64,000 bases of DNA from Oscarella lobularis (taxonomy: Eukaryota > Porifera > Homoscleromorpha > Homosclerophorida > Oscarellidae): NCBI RefSeq assembly GCF_947507565.1, contig NC_089178.1:3162001-3226000 (forward strand). Direction: 5' to 3'. Position 1 is the stretch's first letter, and every line of letters starts with the position of its first letter. The notes beneath the pieces were generated by a model. It saw nothing but the letters and a program-made list of their open reading frames with translations. It did no database searches and had not been told where the DNA came from. Below, one piece after another: positions 39,240 to 52,016 of this stretch. A program made the translations under genes and the position numbers.

Positions 39240-42237
39240 ATGTCGATTTCGGGACGAAGTGGAAAGCGTTCTCGGATCAACCTCTCGTCCGGCGTCGCTG
39301 CCAAAGGGCAGTCGGCGTCGAAAATGGGAAAAAACGACGACGCAACGACGAGCGACTACTTGTGGCAAGTCACGACGACCTCTCTCCCTCGTTATCATCA
39401 TCGCAAAAACGTTATTTTAGTCCAATCTGTTTTGACGTCATCAATGAAGCGTATATAACGAAATGCGGCCACAGTTTTTGGTAAGGAACCGGGAGAGGGC
39501 TGGAGACCGTTTTCGCACGAGTACATTTCCCCTCTAGTCACGTATGCATTACAAAGAGTCTCAAGGAGAGCAATCGTTGTCCGAAATGCAATCTGATCGT
39601 GGAAAAACCGGATTTCATTTTTCCTAATTTTACTTGTTAGTGAACAGTGGTAGAGGCGAAACGTTACCTATGCGTTATTTTTTTTTCTTGTCAGTGAATG
39701 AGCTCATATTGAAACAGAAGCAGAAGGAAGCGTCGATAATGAATCATTTGGGACAGAAAGTAATTACGTCAGAGAATTATTTGTCATTGCGAATTTCGGT
39801 TTTTATTGTAGAAAGGTGTTGGACACTTGGGCTTTTTAACGCAGGAACTAAGTTTATCTGGTTCGATTTACTCGATGGGCTCCGCGTTTATGAGAACATC
39901 TGTTGCAGATGTTAACTTTGCCTTGACTATTCTCGAAGACAGACGAAGACATTTGGAAATGGTTCGTATGATGTAATCTATGAGAAAAGTTGTATCTATC
40001 GTATTCTTTTATTAGGGCTCTGCATTCATTCAAAACGAATTGATGCTCGAATTCCTGCAGAAAACCAAAAGCGAAAAATCTCTGGTTATTTAATTAAGGA
40101 AACCTCGGACACTACACTCGGAATTAAAACATTCTAATCACTTTAGGAATTGGAGAGATTGCAAGCTCAACTCAACATAATTGACGAAGACCTCATGACT
40201 ATCCAAGTAACAGAGAGGAAAAGAATCATAAGATCTTCAAGTACTTGAATTTAGTCGGAATTATCAAGACAATCGCCCCTTCAGAGGGTAGTCAAGCAAG
40301 AGACTATAGTAAGAACAAAACAACGCGTATATTTATTATATAGGAAGGTGTCTGCGCATAGGACGGGGTCAGCTTCGATACTTCTCCGCTCTCTACTTTG
40401 ACTAAAGCAGCCGGTGCTCAAGCGGGTTTCAACGGCAGCTTGACTGTAGGAAAGCGTTTTGGCAAAGTCTGTTACCAGGCGATCGTTTTTTTAGGCAAGT
40501 GTCAAGTCGTCGATGGAACTCTTGGCTCAGCAGAAGAATCGACTGCACATGCACTTGCCCGAGCTCGAGTCGACGTATTGCAAAATGCGACTCGATCAAT
40601 TCAACGGTAAACTTTATTTCGAAAGACGCTATCGTCGTTTTTTTAAATTAATTGTCGTGCCCTTAGCGCCCCAGAAAGGCGCGCTGGAGAGATTCGGCGA
40701 CACGCTCGTCAAAGCGACCCAATTTTCGGATTTTCGAACGCTGGCCACGTTGACGTATGGCGACGTTCCAAACGGATCAAGCATCGTCTCTAGGTATGCA
40801 TCCATTCTCAAGTTGTCTATTGCATCAAAAAACCATTTCTTAGCATCGAATTCGCTCGCGATAGCGACTACTTTGCAATTGCCGGAGTGACGAAAAAGAT
40901 CAAGGTGCGAGAATGTTTAGAAATGCGACTAGCATCGCTTACGTATTTTGCGAAGATATACGACTACATGTCTGTCATCAACAATTCCGTCGACGTGCAC
41001 TATCCGGTCAAGGAAATGTCGTGCACGTCAAAGATCTCGTACGGACTGCCCCCTCCCTGATGATGATGATTATTCTCGCGTTCTAGGTGCGTTAGTTGGA
41101 ATACGTTTCATAAGACCCAAATGGCGAGTAGCGACTACGAAGGCATCATCACGCTCTGGGACGCGTTTTCTGGCGAAAAAACGGCAATATTTCAGGAGCA
41201 TGAAAAACGATGCTGGAGCGTCGATTTCAATTCGATTGATCCTAAATTACTCGTTTCGGGCTCGGACGACGCAAAAGGTAAAATAAGTGATCGATGCCTT
41301 TGCTTATCCAAATTCTTCTTTTTTTTTGTAGTCAAAATTTGGTCGACTGATAGCGATCACTCGGAGATCAGCATCGAGGCGAGAGCGAACGTCTGCTGTG
41401 TCAAATTCAGTCCGACAAGTCGTCATCACCTCGCTTTTGGATCAGCTGGTAAAAATTCGGCCCGATCATGTATACAGTAGTCCCTAGTTCTTTTGCTTTA
41501 GATCACTGCGTTCACTACTACGATTTGAGAAATCCTAAGCGCTACTTGGGCATCTTGAAAGGACACCGAAAGGCGGTTTCCTATACGAAATTTCTCGACG
41601 GAGAGCACATTATTTCGGCGTGCGTCCATCGCGTATAGTCCATCTGATTGTTCCCCACGTGTTTGTGTATGTGCGCAGGTCGACCGACAGTCAGCTGAAG
41701 TTGTGGAACGTGGACGCGAGCGGGTGTCAGCGAACGTTCAAGGGGCACGTGAACGAGAAGAATTTCGTCGGTTTGGCGACGAACGGCGAATACATAGCGT
41801 GCGGTGAGCGTTTGCTGATGAATTTGGGGTCTGACGAGGAATGTTCGAGGGGGGTCTAGGAAGTGAGAATAATTCTGTTTGCGTTTATTATGGGGGTCTG
41901 TCGAAGCTGCTCTTGTCACACAAGTTCAGTTCTGTAAAGCATCTCTTGGTTAGAAGAGCAAACTATTCGCCTGCGTTTTAAAAAAGATGATGTTGCTTGT
42001 CTAGGAGAAGGGCAGGAGAGACGAAGAGACGACCGATTTTGTCAGTGCTGTTAGCTGGAGACCGGTGAGTTGTTTGATTTCGTTGTGAATGAGAAATGAT
42101 TTTATGGCGGGAAACAGGGTTCTACAAGCAGCGTTCTCATTGCAGCAAACAGTCAAGGAGTCATCAAGGTATATATTATCACAGCGTTCTTAAAAATATT
42201 CATCAATGTGTTGTTTTAGCTTCTAGAAATGGTTTAG
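39240..42237 (+). CDS. COP1: COP1 E3 ubiquitin ligase (RING, coiled coil, WD40)
   Basis: 21 exons give 631 aa. Exons: 39240-39364, 39421-39480, 39538-39635, 39695-39759, 39812-39961, 40016-40084, 40147-40206, 40255-40287, 40362-40445, 40495-40606, 40667-40793, 40844-40904, 40956-41038, 41087-41277, 41332-41448, 41502-41619, 41679-41803, 41860-41948, 42005-42064, 42118-42168, 42220-42237. The RING begins [20 protein letters not shown] and continues NRCPKC; the linker [11 protein letters not shown] is a COP1 hallmark. A helical region follows, then seven WD repeats with [43 protein letters not shown] and the end [20 protein letters not shown]1 targets transcription factors such as ETS and Jun proteins for degradation. 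Intron 1 uses a GC donor (39365-39366), which is needed to supply the first RING cysteine. Confidence 0.93.
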
Positions 42238-42486
42238 TTTGTTACGCTGAAACGTATTTTAGGGGGGAAAGGGGGGTGGTTATATTTGTGAGCTCTGCGG
42301 GCTCGGGATTAGATACGCGTGTGTATAGGCGTGTGCCATTTGACTGATAATTTGAGACATTGAGCAAATTTCTGAAAAGATAATGATTTCTTTTTGCACT
42401 ACACAGAAAAAATTTCGTGGACCATTGGCCACACGCGCGCTAACACAGCCGGTCGGAAAACGCAACGTGAGAGAATTGACCGAACA

Positions 42487-44956
42487 ATGGCGGAGACTGA
42501 AAGTACCGAACTGCTTTGTAAAACGGGGTGAGACTGTTCTTCGGGCGATCGTAAATCGGACGTGTTTTGATTCGGGGGGAGGGGGGCCCCTTCATAGGTG
42601 CGGCTTTCACGGCAATCCCGAATGGGAGGGATACTGTTCGAAATGCCACGCCGAGCGCATTCTCGAGACGGGACGACAGCCTGTGTCATCCGTCGGAACG
42701 AAAATCACACACGGACCCGTCCGGCCAGCGAGTCTTTCGTTCGGAAGTTTCGAAGACAAGAAGAAAACGCAGAAAGCGTCAAGAAAGTGAGTGATTCTCG
42801 CTATTCACAGTGGGGGCTTTTTCGCCACTTCCGGAATGCGTAGTTTTAATTAAAAAATAACTTCTTTTTAACTTTTGTTTTTCTATAGAGAAAAAGTGTC
42901 GCAGATTTTTAAGAGAACGAGGCCATCAAGGGAGCTATCTTTCAGTAAGAAATCTATGTATTTATTCATTTATTTATTTATTTATATCTTTTTTAGGTGG
43001 TTTGACGCCGACGTCTCGCCAGGAAGCAAGCCTCGTGGCAGCTGATTTCAACGAGTTTTTGAAGACTCTAAAGAAGCCGGCATCACAAGAGATCGTAGCT
43101 CGACTCAAGGGGTAAAAATAAAAATCTTTTGCTTTATTTATAATTGATTTTTTTTCCCCCGAAGATTTATAGACGAGTGCACAGCCAATAGTCAATCGCT
43201 TTCGACGGCAGAAAAGCAGGCAGCCGTGGAAAAGTTCTACACTGAAATGTCGCAGAAATTATCGTCTGGGCCCCTATTCAAGGGCCTCTCGTCAGAACAG
43301 ATGGACTTTGCTTTGAATAACATAGAAAAATATATCATGACTCGACTCCATCATATGTAATCAATTGCGCCTTTTTCCGTTTGAGAAAATCGAACGTTTC
43401 TTGTTCTCTGTGGCAGATTTTTCAGTCCTAGTGATACGGACGACGAGACAAAGGACATTGAATTGCAACGACTCATGAAGCAACTTCGCTGGGTCGAGCC
43501 GAGTCACTTGGACTTCAATTTGGGCAAAATGACGTCAGACGTCGTCAAACTGATCGAAAACGCTCAACGAGGTATACATAATTCGATACTTTAATAAAAA
43601 ATTCTAGTATTTTCCCATTGCAGAGCTAATGCAGATCGATGTGAAGAGAGCACCCCAAGACAAAGTCCTCTGCATTATTCGTTGTAGCAAGTGTATCTTC
43701 GGTAAAAAAAGAATAAAAAGGATTGACAATATAGATAATAACAATCCTTACTCTCAGAAATCCTTCGCGCTGTTAGTGACGGTCCCGCAGGCGCCGACGA
43801 TTTTCTTCCGGCGCTCATCTTCGTTGTTATTCAGGGCATGCCAGCGAGACTCTATTCAAATATTCAGTAGGAACGCGACGGCGCGAGGAAGTTGATCATA
43901 GGCGAAAAGCCTTAACTAACGTCGTTTTAGGTATATTCTTCGATTCGGTAACAACATGAGGGTGTCGTCGGGAGAGTCGAGCTATTATTTCACCAACTTG
44001 GTAAAGTCGTGGTTGTGCTTTATAAGTATGTGATTTCTCTCTCTTCCGAAGGTCTGTGCTGTCGCTTTCATTCAGAATATCAGTGCTGAATCTCTGCACA
44101 TGACGCAGGACGAATATGACGGGTATGGGAGGGGATAGGGGAGCGACGGGGAAAAGAGATGTGGGTCAATGAGGCGCTAATGAAATTGCAACAAATTTCA
44201 ATTTGTCTGTCTCCTGTTGAGACTGGGGATCGTTCCGTTTCCTCAACTGCTAACCACGGTCTAATAAGTAAACCCAACAGGGCCACGTGCAGACACAGTG
44301 GCAAAGTTAGGCAAAACGCCGTCTAAAACGGAAAACACACCCTCGCCGCGACACACTTGAGTCAGACATAACAATAGGCGGCGGCGGTGACCGTGGTTGA
44401 ATCCCCACGCCACACCGGTAATTTCTTTCTAGGTATATGGCCAGTTCGCAACTGTTGGCCAGCCCACCTGAACACGTTATCGATGAGACGGACGGAAGCA
44501 GTCAAGAAGATCCGTTGACTCTACTCAACTTGGCTCTTCAACCTGAAGGCCTCAACTTACCTGACGATGGAGACGTCGTCAACGACGACGTTGACGACGA
44601 GACGGACGATGGTAATAGCGTTTCGGACTTGTCTGATTTTCAGCCATTGAAAGCAATGAAAGTAGGGGAAGAGAGGATCTCATTGTGCACTGACTGATTT
44701 TCTTGCTCTACCAGGCATCTATTCAAGACATGATTGATTTGGGTACGAAGCACGAGGAGCTGAGACAACGCGCTCTTTTAATTCAAGCTGAAGTCGAAGC
44801 GTTTAGAAAGACTCTAGCAGCAGAGGTAGGTAACAGAGAAAAATAATTTATCAAACCTTGGAGGGTTGTTGTCAGGTCCAGGAAATTCTATTAGAAAAAA
44901 TGAAAGAGAGTCACCCGAGCAGAGAGGAAGATAGCATTGCAGAAAGTTCTTCGTAA
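42487..44956 (+). CDS. RABGEF1: Rabex-5 / RABGEF1, Rab5 guanine-nucleotide exchange factor
   Basis: 13 exons give 498 aa (human 491). Exons: 42487-42527, 42598-42786, 42889-42944, 42997-43111, 43165-43356, 43417-43571, 43624-43701, 43758-43866, 43931-44000, 44052-44122, 44433-44661, 44715-44825, 44876-44956. The N-terminal A20-type zinc finger ([20 protein letters not shown], next Cys two residues on) straddles the first intron. The helical region [12 protein letters not shown] and the VPS9 catalytic core ([43 protein letters not shown], catalytic-loop D in GADDFLPA) follow. An acidic stretch near residues 375-400 and a C-terminal coiled coil ([17 protein letters not shown]), the rabaptin-binding site in the family, complete it. 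It activates Rab5 on early endosomes. Intron 10 (44123-44432, 310 bp) is far longer than the rest. Confidence 0.93.
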
Positions 44957-45044
44957 GGGTACTTTATATTCTGAGATATTTATAGTTCGTAATTTATAAT
45001 TATTGGGGAAATTTTTTTCACGGTCGGTGCATGCATAGCTAACA

Positions 45045-45594
45045 ATGTCGTCAAGTCTCTGGTATCCAGATTGCAAGAAGGTGCGTATCTGATTGAACGA
45101 TCGTCTTCGTTTTTAGGTGCTCAACCGGGAAGTTGAGGTCCCGCATGCACGTGTCGCTTCGCAGATCGACAAAGCTGTACGGACGATCAACCGTCGATTG
45201 AAACGCCGAACAAAGACGACAGTAAGTGATGCGAGTGGGGGTACCTACGGGGGAGCCTGGGAAAGAAGGCGCAAAGGCACCGAGTCGCGTTCCCGAGCTT
45301 TCTTCGCTTTTTGTTGCCTACGAATGGTGGCCCTTTCTTTGTTATTGTGTGGTGGAGGTCCTCTTGTTTCCTAGACTGCTCTTAGTATGGTTTTTTCCAA
45401 ACCGCGACAAACGTCATCGTTTCGCGCACTCGGTTTTGCGTCGAGACACCATTAGAGACTGGTACATGCTACGCTTAGGTTCTGACCAGGCTAACATTTT
45501 GGCGTGCTCTTTTTAGGTACTACAGGTGAACTCGACCGCTTTGGCAAAGGCTCAAGAGAAATACAAAAAAATTCTTACTGTAGTTATTTTTTAA
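45045..45594 (+). CDS. Small basic protein of unknown function (72 aa)
   Basis: Three exons (45045-45080, 45117-45221, 45517-45594) join in phase 0 at both junctions with good GT-AG sites (AAG/GTGCGT, ACA/GTAAGT; TTTTTAG acceptors). The product starts MSSSLWYPDCKK, is rich in Lys and Arg in the middle (RRLKRRTKTT) and ends with a short helix-like segment. I recognise no family. It starts 88 bp after the RABGEF1 stop on the same strand. It could be an independent short gene or part of a longer transcript whose other exons I could not see; the last exon may extend past an alternative donor at 45581-45582. Confidence 0.4.
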
Positions 45595-46621
45595 AGTGTA
45601 GGAATGTGCATACGCGCACACGGGCCTTGTAACGCCAGCTATGAGCTGTGCGTTTCAAGGTCCTCGAGGTCCTGAGCATGACCACCAAACTGCTCTGTCC
45701 GGGGTCCTGGGCAAGATCCCCGTGATCAAAAACTGTCCGCGAGTGCACAGCAGTAGAACCATGTTATTTTTATTTTAATAAACACGGAAGTAAACCGGAA
45801 GTTGCAAAAACAAAAATGAGCGTCCTCTCCGCGTCTTCAGGTGAAGGGCCCTTCACCCAGGCCCTCTTTCGGGGAGACAGTAACCCATCTGTCCCGGGGG
45901 TGCCTTTATATACCAAGGCACAGGTGGACCGCTATTGTAACCCACCGCGTCTTGCCCAAGTGGGGTGGCAGTTTATCACTCATGCCACTGGAGTAGGGGA
46001 TTGAATCCCCTGCGTTTGCGCCGCGTTTAACCTCTCTGGCTCGAGTTGGGCCGGTTTTATTTAGTCACCTCGGGGGCCCGGAGGTGAATGAGGACATCGG
46101 AAAGCTCTTCATCTGCCTCGTCGGTATGTCCATCTACAGAATAAGAACAGCTTCTCCTTACCTTCTTGATAAATTCGCTTTTCGTAGTCCGTGAGGTGCG
46201 TCGGCTTCAGGTGTGCATAAACCAGGCCTTACGCGACGACGCGAAAAAACCTCACCCCTTCTAAACTGGAGCGCGGATCATGACGTGCTAGGTACCGTTG
46301 GAAAGCCCAGTGATTTCGCTACAAGATGAACTAATGTAGACTTTCTTCCGCGCAGCCGTTCTCAAGATATCGCCGCGTTTATGCCGCACCTCAAGGCGCG
46401 ATGCCGTCGTAACGATTGACGCTAAAAATCCGCCGCAAGACGCTCTCTCAGCTGCTCCAGAAACGTCGAGAAGGGAGAAGCTTCGCGAAAACGAAGAGGC
46501 GATCGGGGAAAAAGCATTTAGACGCGCGCTAGCCGAGCTCCCGTACACAGTACAAAGAACGATCTCCAGACAACGTTTTTTTATTTAGTGCCACTCTACA
46601 AGGCTGGCTATCGAGAAGGCT
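45595..46621. other. Gene-free stretch with a cluster of short perfect hairpins
   Basis: No gene could be supported here. Between 45636 and 46086 there are consecutive inverted repeats: CAGCT/AGCTG (45636-45648), GTGAAGGGCCCTTCAC (45841-45856), GACAG/CTGTC (45876-45893), GTGCCTT/AAGGCAC (45900-45921), GGTGG/CCACC (45923-45946), GTGGCA/TGCCAC (45965-45988), AGGGGATTGAATCCCCT (45995-46011) and CACCTC/GAGGTG (46066-46086). The open frame 45816-46004 is probably incidental. It may be a structured noncoding RNA or a degenerate mobile-element remnant. Confidence 0.5.
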
Positions 46622-47354
<733 letters not shown>

Positions 47355-47380
47355 GATGATCGCCGCGACGAAGCGTGTCT

Positions 47381-47391
47381 ACGCATGCGCA
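47381..47391. promoter_or_regulatory. NRF-1-like palindrome in the RPS18/clathrin light chain promoter
   Basis: ACGCATGCGCA lies in the 50 bp between the divergent ATGs of RPS18 and the clathrin light chain gene. It matches the core of the NRF-1 consensus (YGCGCAYGCGCR) at all but the edge positions. A similar element stands before RPS16. Confidence 0.4.
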
Positions 47392-47404
47392 AAGTCACAA
47401 CCAA

Positions 47405-48367
47405 ATGGCGATGGAGTTCGAGGACGACAACAATCCGGAGTTGCAGGACTTTCTTCAACGCGAACAGGGTCAATTCGCCGAGATGGGAGAAGACCTTGAT
47501 TTAGACGGCAACGGCCCAGCGGAACCAGCGGCTCCCGTACGCGATTTCGAACTCAATCGCTCCCCAATCTCATTTTACCTATGCCTAGATCGGCGGCGGC
47601 GGCTTCGACGGAGGCCTTCTTGACATGGAGTCCGGAACAGCAGAGGTAGAACTAAGATATCGATCCTCATCGACTCGTTTTTGAATTCTCGCCTAGCCGC
47701 AAGAAGATTCGGGTCCGGGGGACGCGTACGCGGCGATCGCTCACGTGGACGCAATTCAACAGGAACCCGAGTGCATTCGCAAGTGGCGCGAAGAGCAGGC
47801 GACGATGCTCGCCGAAAAAGACGCTCAATCGGAGGCGGAACACGACGAGTGGCTCGCCCAAGCGAAACAGGATCTCGAAGAATGGTACACTAAGAGAAGC
47901 GAGCACTTGGACAAAGTCCGCGATGGAAATCGGTGAGAGGATCGAGAGAGGGGCGTGTACGCGTATATAAATAATAACTATTATTAAAAAAAGATACTGC
48001 ATGACTGCATGTGTTATAAAGAGAGGAGGTCCCCATCCGCACTCGTCTAGCTTGTACGGCTTGCAGGACTATCTGCGCCGTTTCAAAACATCGAGTGCCA
48101 TATTTAGCTAAGGCAGGGTCAGTGCAAACTACCGGACACCGTATCTCTAACCTCGTTGTTTGGCTTTAACGCTGGCTCACATTATTGCGTCTTAGAGCGG
48201 CTGAAGAGGCGTTTATTGAGGAGAGAGACGACACGGCACCGGGTCACGAATGGGAGCGCATTTCCCAGCTGTGCGACTTTGCTCCAAAGGCGAATAAGTG
48301 CACGAAGGACGTGTCTCGTCTCAGAAGTATTCTACTGCACTTGAAGCAGGAGCCACTAGTGCGGTGA
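47405..48367 (+). CDS. CLTA: Clathrin light chain
   Basis: Four exons (47405-47536, 47589-47645, 47697-47932, 48196-48367; phases 0, 0, 2) give 198 aa. The centre and C-terminus are diagnostic: EPECIRKWREEQATMLAEKD, the heptad helix that binds the clathrin heavy chain (HDEWLAQAKQDLEEWYTKRS), then AAEEAFIEERD, GHEWERISQLCDF and KDVSRLRSILLHLKQEPLV. The N-terminus is acidic and Gly-rich, as in the family, but shorter than in vertebrates. The neuronal insert exons of vertebrate CLTA/CLTB are absent, since NR joins directly to AAEEAF. It regulates coat assembly at endocytic and Golgi sites. Confidence 0.94.
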
Positions 48368-48555
48368 AGAGAAAAACTCATGAGTTACTGAAGTTTTGCT
48401 GTTCTTTTTTCTTGTTGTTGGCATAAAAGCCTTGAGTGACCGTTGTTCCTCTCGCGGCCCCCCATACATTCGCGTAGGAGTCATTTTCCAAAGCGCCTGC
48501 GTACGTGTCTCCCAGTAAACAGACGCGAAGCCAGCAGACTTACCCTCGCGCACAC

Positions 48556-49271
48556 ATGCCCCAGAAAAACGACGACGCAGCAGATCGACCGACTCCTTCG
48601 CGAAAATGGGGACGACCGATGTCCCCGGAGAAACGACGCGGTCTCGAAATGAATTTCGTTCTCGACGGCGTCGCGTTGAGCAAGCAGGCGAATGACGACG
48701 CTCGCCGAACGAATCCGTCCATCAACATCGGCATTCCACAGTATCAGGCGCAACGCGACAAACACGCTCAATCCTACTTCGTCACAAAGCCGGCCAAGAC
48801 GTCGCTGAAGACAACGCGCCAGGTAAAATCAAATAAGTAATCATCTTACAGAGGGACTGATGTGACGTCCCTACAGGACAGTGAACCGTCAACGGTTATG
48901 GGAAAGGTGTACGATCGTTTTACAAAGCGATGCCACTCTGCTACGTACCTAAGAGAGAGAAAGGAGATTCATCAAGCAGGTATATATATATATACCTTTG
49001 AGTCCGTGCGGTGAACTGTAGTGAAGTTTGGGTAATTTTTCTAGGACATTCTTATGCTGCCACCGTTGCGGGACACACGACCGTTCCGACTCTGCCACCG
49101 CTGAATGGCTATAACGGACCTGATGGCTATCGGAGAAACACGTTTGCTTTGCGGCAAAGACCTTCAGATTTTGGTAATTCGTGGTGGAATACTTTTCCTT
49201 TCTTCAGCTTGTAGTTTTCTTTCACAGGGTTTCCGTCAAGTTTCAGGCGTCCAAGAACGGCGAAAAACTAA
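48556..49271 (+). CDS. Conserved-looking 180-aa protein, function unknown
   Basis: Four exons (48556-48822, 48877-48979, 49045-49173, 49228-49271; phases 0, 1, 1) give 180 aa that are basic, low in hydrophobics, with no signal peptide or membrane segment. Visible short motifs are RKWGRPMSPEKRRG, TNPSINIGIPQYQAQRDKHA, GYNGPDGYRRNTFALRQRP and a Pro/Arg-rich end. The mix of aromatic-Gly-Pro turns and basic patches is reminiscent of small axonemal microtubule-associated proteins, but I cannot name a family. The gene starts 188 bp after the clathrin light chain stop and is convergent with the MFS transporter (122 bp). Confidence 0.6.
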
Positions 49272-49393
49272 ACGAATCAATTAGTCCAAGCATGCACTAG
49301 CAACAGAATCGAGTGCTCTATTTTTTTACCTCCTTACGCCACTGTAGAGTCATATACACTAAATAAAAAACTACAGTGCAAAGCAATTAAAAA

Positions 49394-51196
49394 TTAATTA
49401 ATGCTTGAACTGGAGGCACTAGAAAAAACCGGATTCTGAAGCAAAGGAGTCAACGACGCTTCCGTATCTTGAGCCTCGCTTTCCTCTTCCTCTTCTTCCT
49501 CCTCCTCACCTACCAACTGCTTCAGATCTTCGTCCCCACCCTCTCGTTTCTTCATATCGCGTCTGATAAAGAAAAAGGCGACGCAAAAGAGCACGGCACT
49601 GATTGCAAACAAGCCCGGATAGAGCACAAGCAAAGCGTGCCGCAGATCCCATCCGGAAACGTTCGATAGAGGAGCGACCAATAGCGTCGCATTTCCGCCG
49701 ACGAGCTGAACGAAGAAAACGTACAGCGACGCGGCGCCCATCGGAAATTTCGGCCGAAGTTCGACGACGACGGCGAGACAAACTCCAATCCACATCTCGC
49801 CGACAAAAAAGGCGACAAGCAAGCACATAAAAGCGGCCGTCGGATGAGATATTGTCAAGACTCCAAAAGCAAGAGGAACGGCTAAAAACTAAAAGAAAAT
49901 AAATCAATATATATATATATATATATATATTGACTTTTTGTACCTGTGATACTATTAGAACGATCACTCGCGTTTGACGTCCAAATCTGACGACGAGAGC
50001 GTCGGATATGAAGCCGCCGAGCGCGGCGCCTATCGCCCCGCCGACGAGCGGCACCCACGACATGTAGTGCGCCGAATTGGCTTGGCGATATTGACTGAAA
50101 AACGGGTCGACGTTGTAGGCGAGAACGAGTCCGCCCCCGTTGCGTATGCCGCCGGCAATGCAAAGAAAGAAGATGGCTGGCGAGAGAAATGATTTCGCTA
50201 GTCCAAGCAGACGAGATCCCTTTGAAAGACGAACGCTCTAAAGAGGATCACATAGATTTATGAGTGGTTATTTATATTGGTTTTACTTCTGCAAGTGCGT
50301 CGGTTCGCTTTGGCGGTTCTTTGACTGTGAATGCCACGACGACGGCTAGAATGCAGCCGGGTATGGCGGCCATGCGAAACACCCATTCCCAGGTCGTTTT
50401 CGCGAGAATGAACTTGAAGACGAAGGTGAGACTGAAGCCAATGTAGATGCCCCAATTGAAAATTCCCATTGCAGCTCCACGAAGATCCTATTACAATGAA
50501 CATTTAAGATAAGGACCCCCCTATTGATAGTACGTTTTACCTTTTCAAAGTAGTCTGATAAAAGACTGGCGCTAAAAGGAGCGCCCACAGATTCGCTAAA
50601 TATCAATAAACATCATTTTTATATATAATTGATTTTTTTGTTTTTTTTTCTTACAAGAGTCCCAGAGCCATTCGGAGGACAACCAGCTGCCAGTACTCGG
50701 TCACAAAGCCCATTAGAAGAGTCGACGTCGACCAGAGAAAGGCGAAAACGGCGAGAACGTTTTTTCGGTTGAATTCCTTCACTTCGACGCCGATTCCGAG
50801 AAGGAGAGCGGAAATGCTGAAAATGACTATAAACGTTGGACCGGCCAAGACTTGATATTGGATTCCCTGTCCGGTGAAATTCCATTGGCATTGAGGAAAA
50901 TTCGAGCACCTGCACACCCAAAACGTCCGATTGGCACGCTATTTTACGTCTTCTGCTTACTCTCTTTCGTTCTTGTGCGCTCGGCAGTCTCTATCGAGGC
51001 TAGAATTGGCCGAAGTCGACACTTTTAGACATCCTTCGTCGCCGTATTTCAGCGCTTGAGCAATCTGCGTCGAAACGACGCCGAGAACGAAGCGATCCGC
51101 GCTGTTGAACGTGTATAAAATCATAAGAAGAAAGAGCGCGTACAGGGAACGGTAGTTTCCCTTAGAAAACAGCCTTCGCCAGGAAGAAGCAGCCAT
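49394..51196 (-). CDS. Spinster-like major facilitator superfamily transporter
   Basis: Six exons (50961-51196, 50655-50909, 50541-50595, 50287-50487, 49944-50237, 49394-49888) give 511 aa. There are about 12 hydrophobic segments. The first is LYALFLLMILYTFNSADRF; a large luminal loop with several Cys follows; the family-like loop after helix 5 is APFSASLLSDYFEKDLRGAA then MGIFNWGIYIGFSLTFV. The middle loop carries VKEPPK, and helix 7-8 contains GGAIGAALGGFISDALVVRFG, resembling MFS motif A. The cytoplasmic tail is very acidic (a run of nine Glu around residue 480). Spinster relatives move lysolipids or sphingolipids out of lysosomes or cells; the substrate here is not evident. Its start is 88 bp from the RPS16 stop. 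Confidence 0.82.
49906..49930. repeat. (AT)n microsatellite in the MFS transporter intron
   Basis: About twelve AT units lie in the 55-bp intron 49889-49943. Confidence 0.9.
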
Positions 51197-51284
51197 AGCT
51201 AACGCGCGCTGTCACACCTATATAATCAACGACTTTTCTTTATTAGAACGTGACGTCGGTTACACCACAAAAAAGCGTTCGATT

Positions 51285-51937
<653 letters not shown>

Positions 51938-52016
51938 ATCGCTCTCGCTGAGGTCTCTTCAGTCGTAGACAACGATGTTCTCGCGAGGAACGACCACGAG
52001 GAGAAAAAGAAGCAAA

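Noticed and set aside
45816-46004. 62-codon frame in the hairpin region
   Set aside because: No splice or promoter support and no recognisable motif; the sequence is dominated by inverted repeats.
45990-46015. tRNA gene suggested by a T-arm-like palindrome
   Set aside because: No acceptor, D or anticodon arms fit at tRNA distances, and the loop is not TTCRANY.
46288-46548. Minus-strand frame of 86 codons downstream of RPS18
   Set aside because: Low-complexity Ser/Ala composition and no splice partners; more likely 3' flank.
49506-50063. Alternative frame of 185 codons on the minus strand in the transporter
   Set aside because: It reads through an intron and shifts frame; the other frame gives transmembrane helices continuous with the MFS model.
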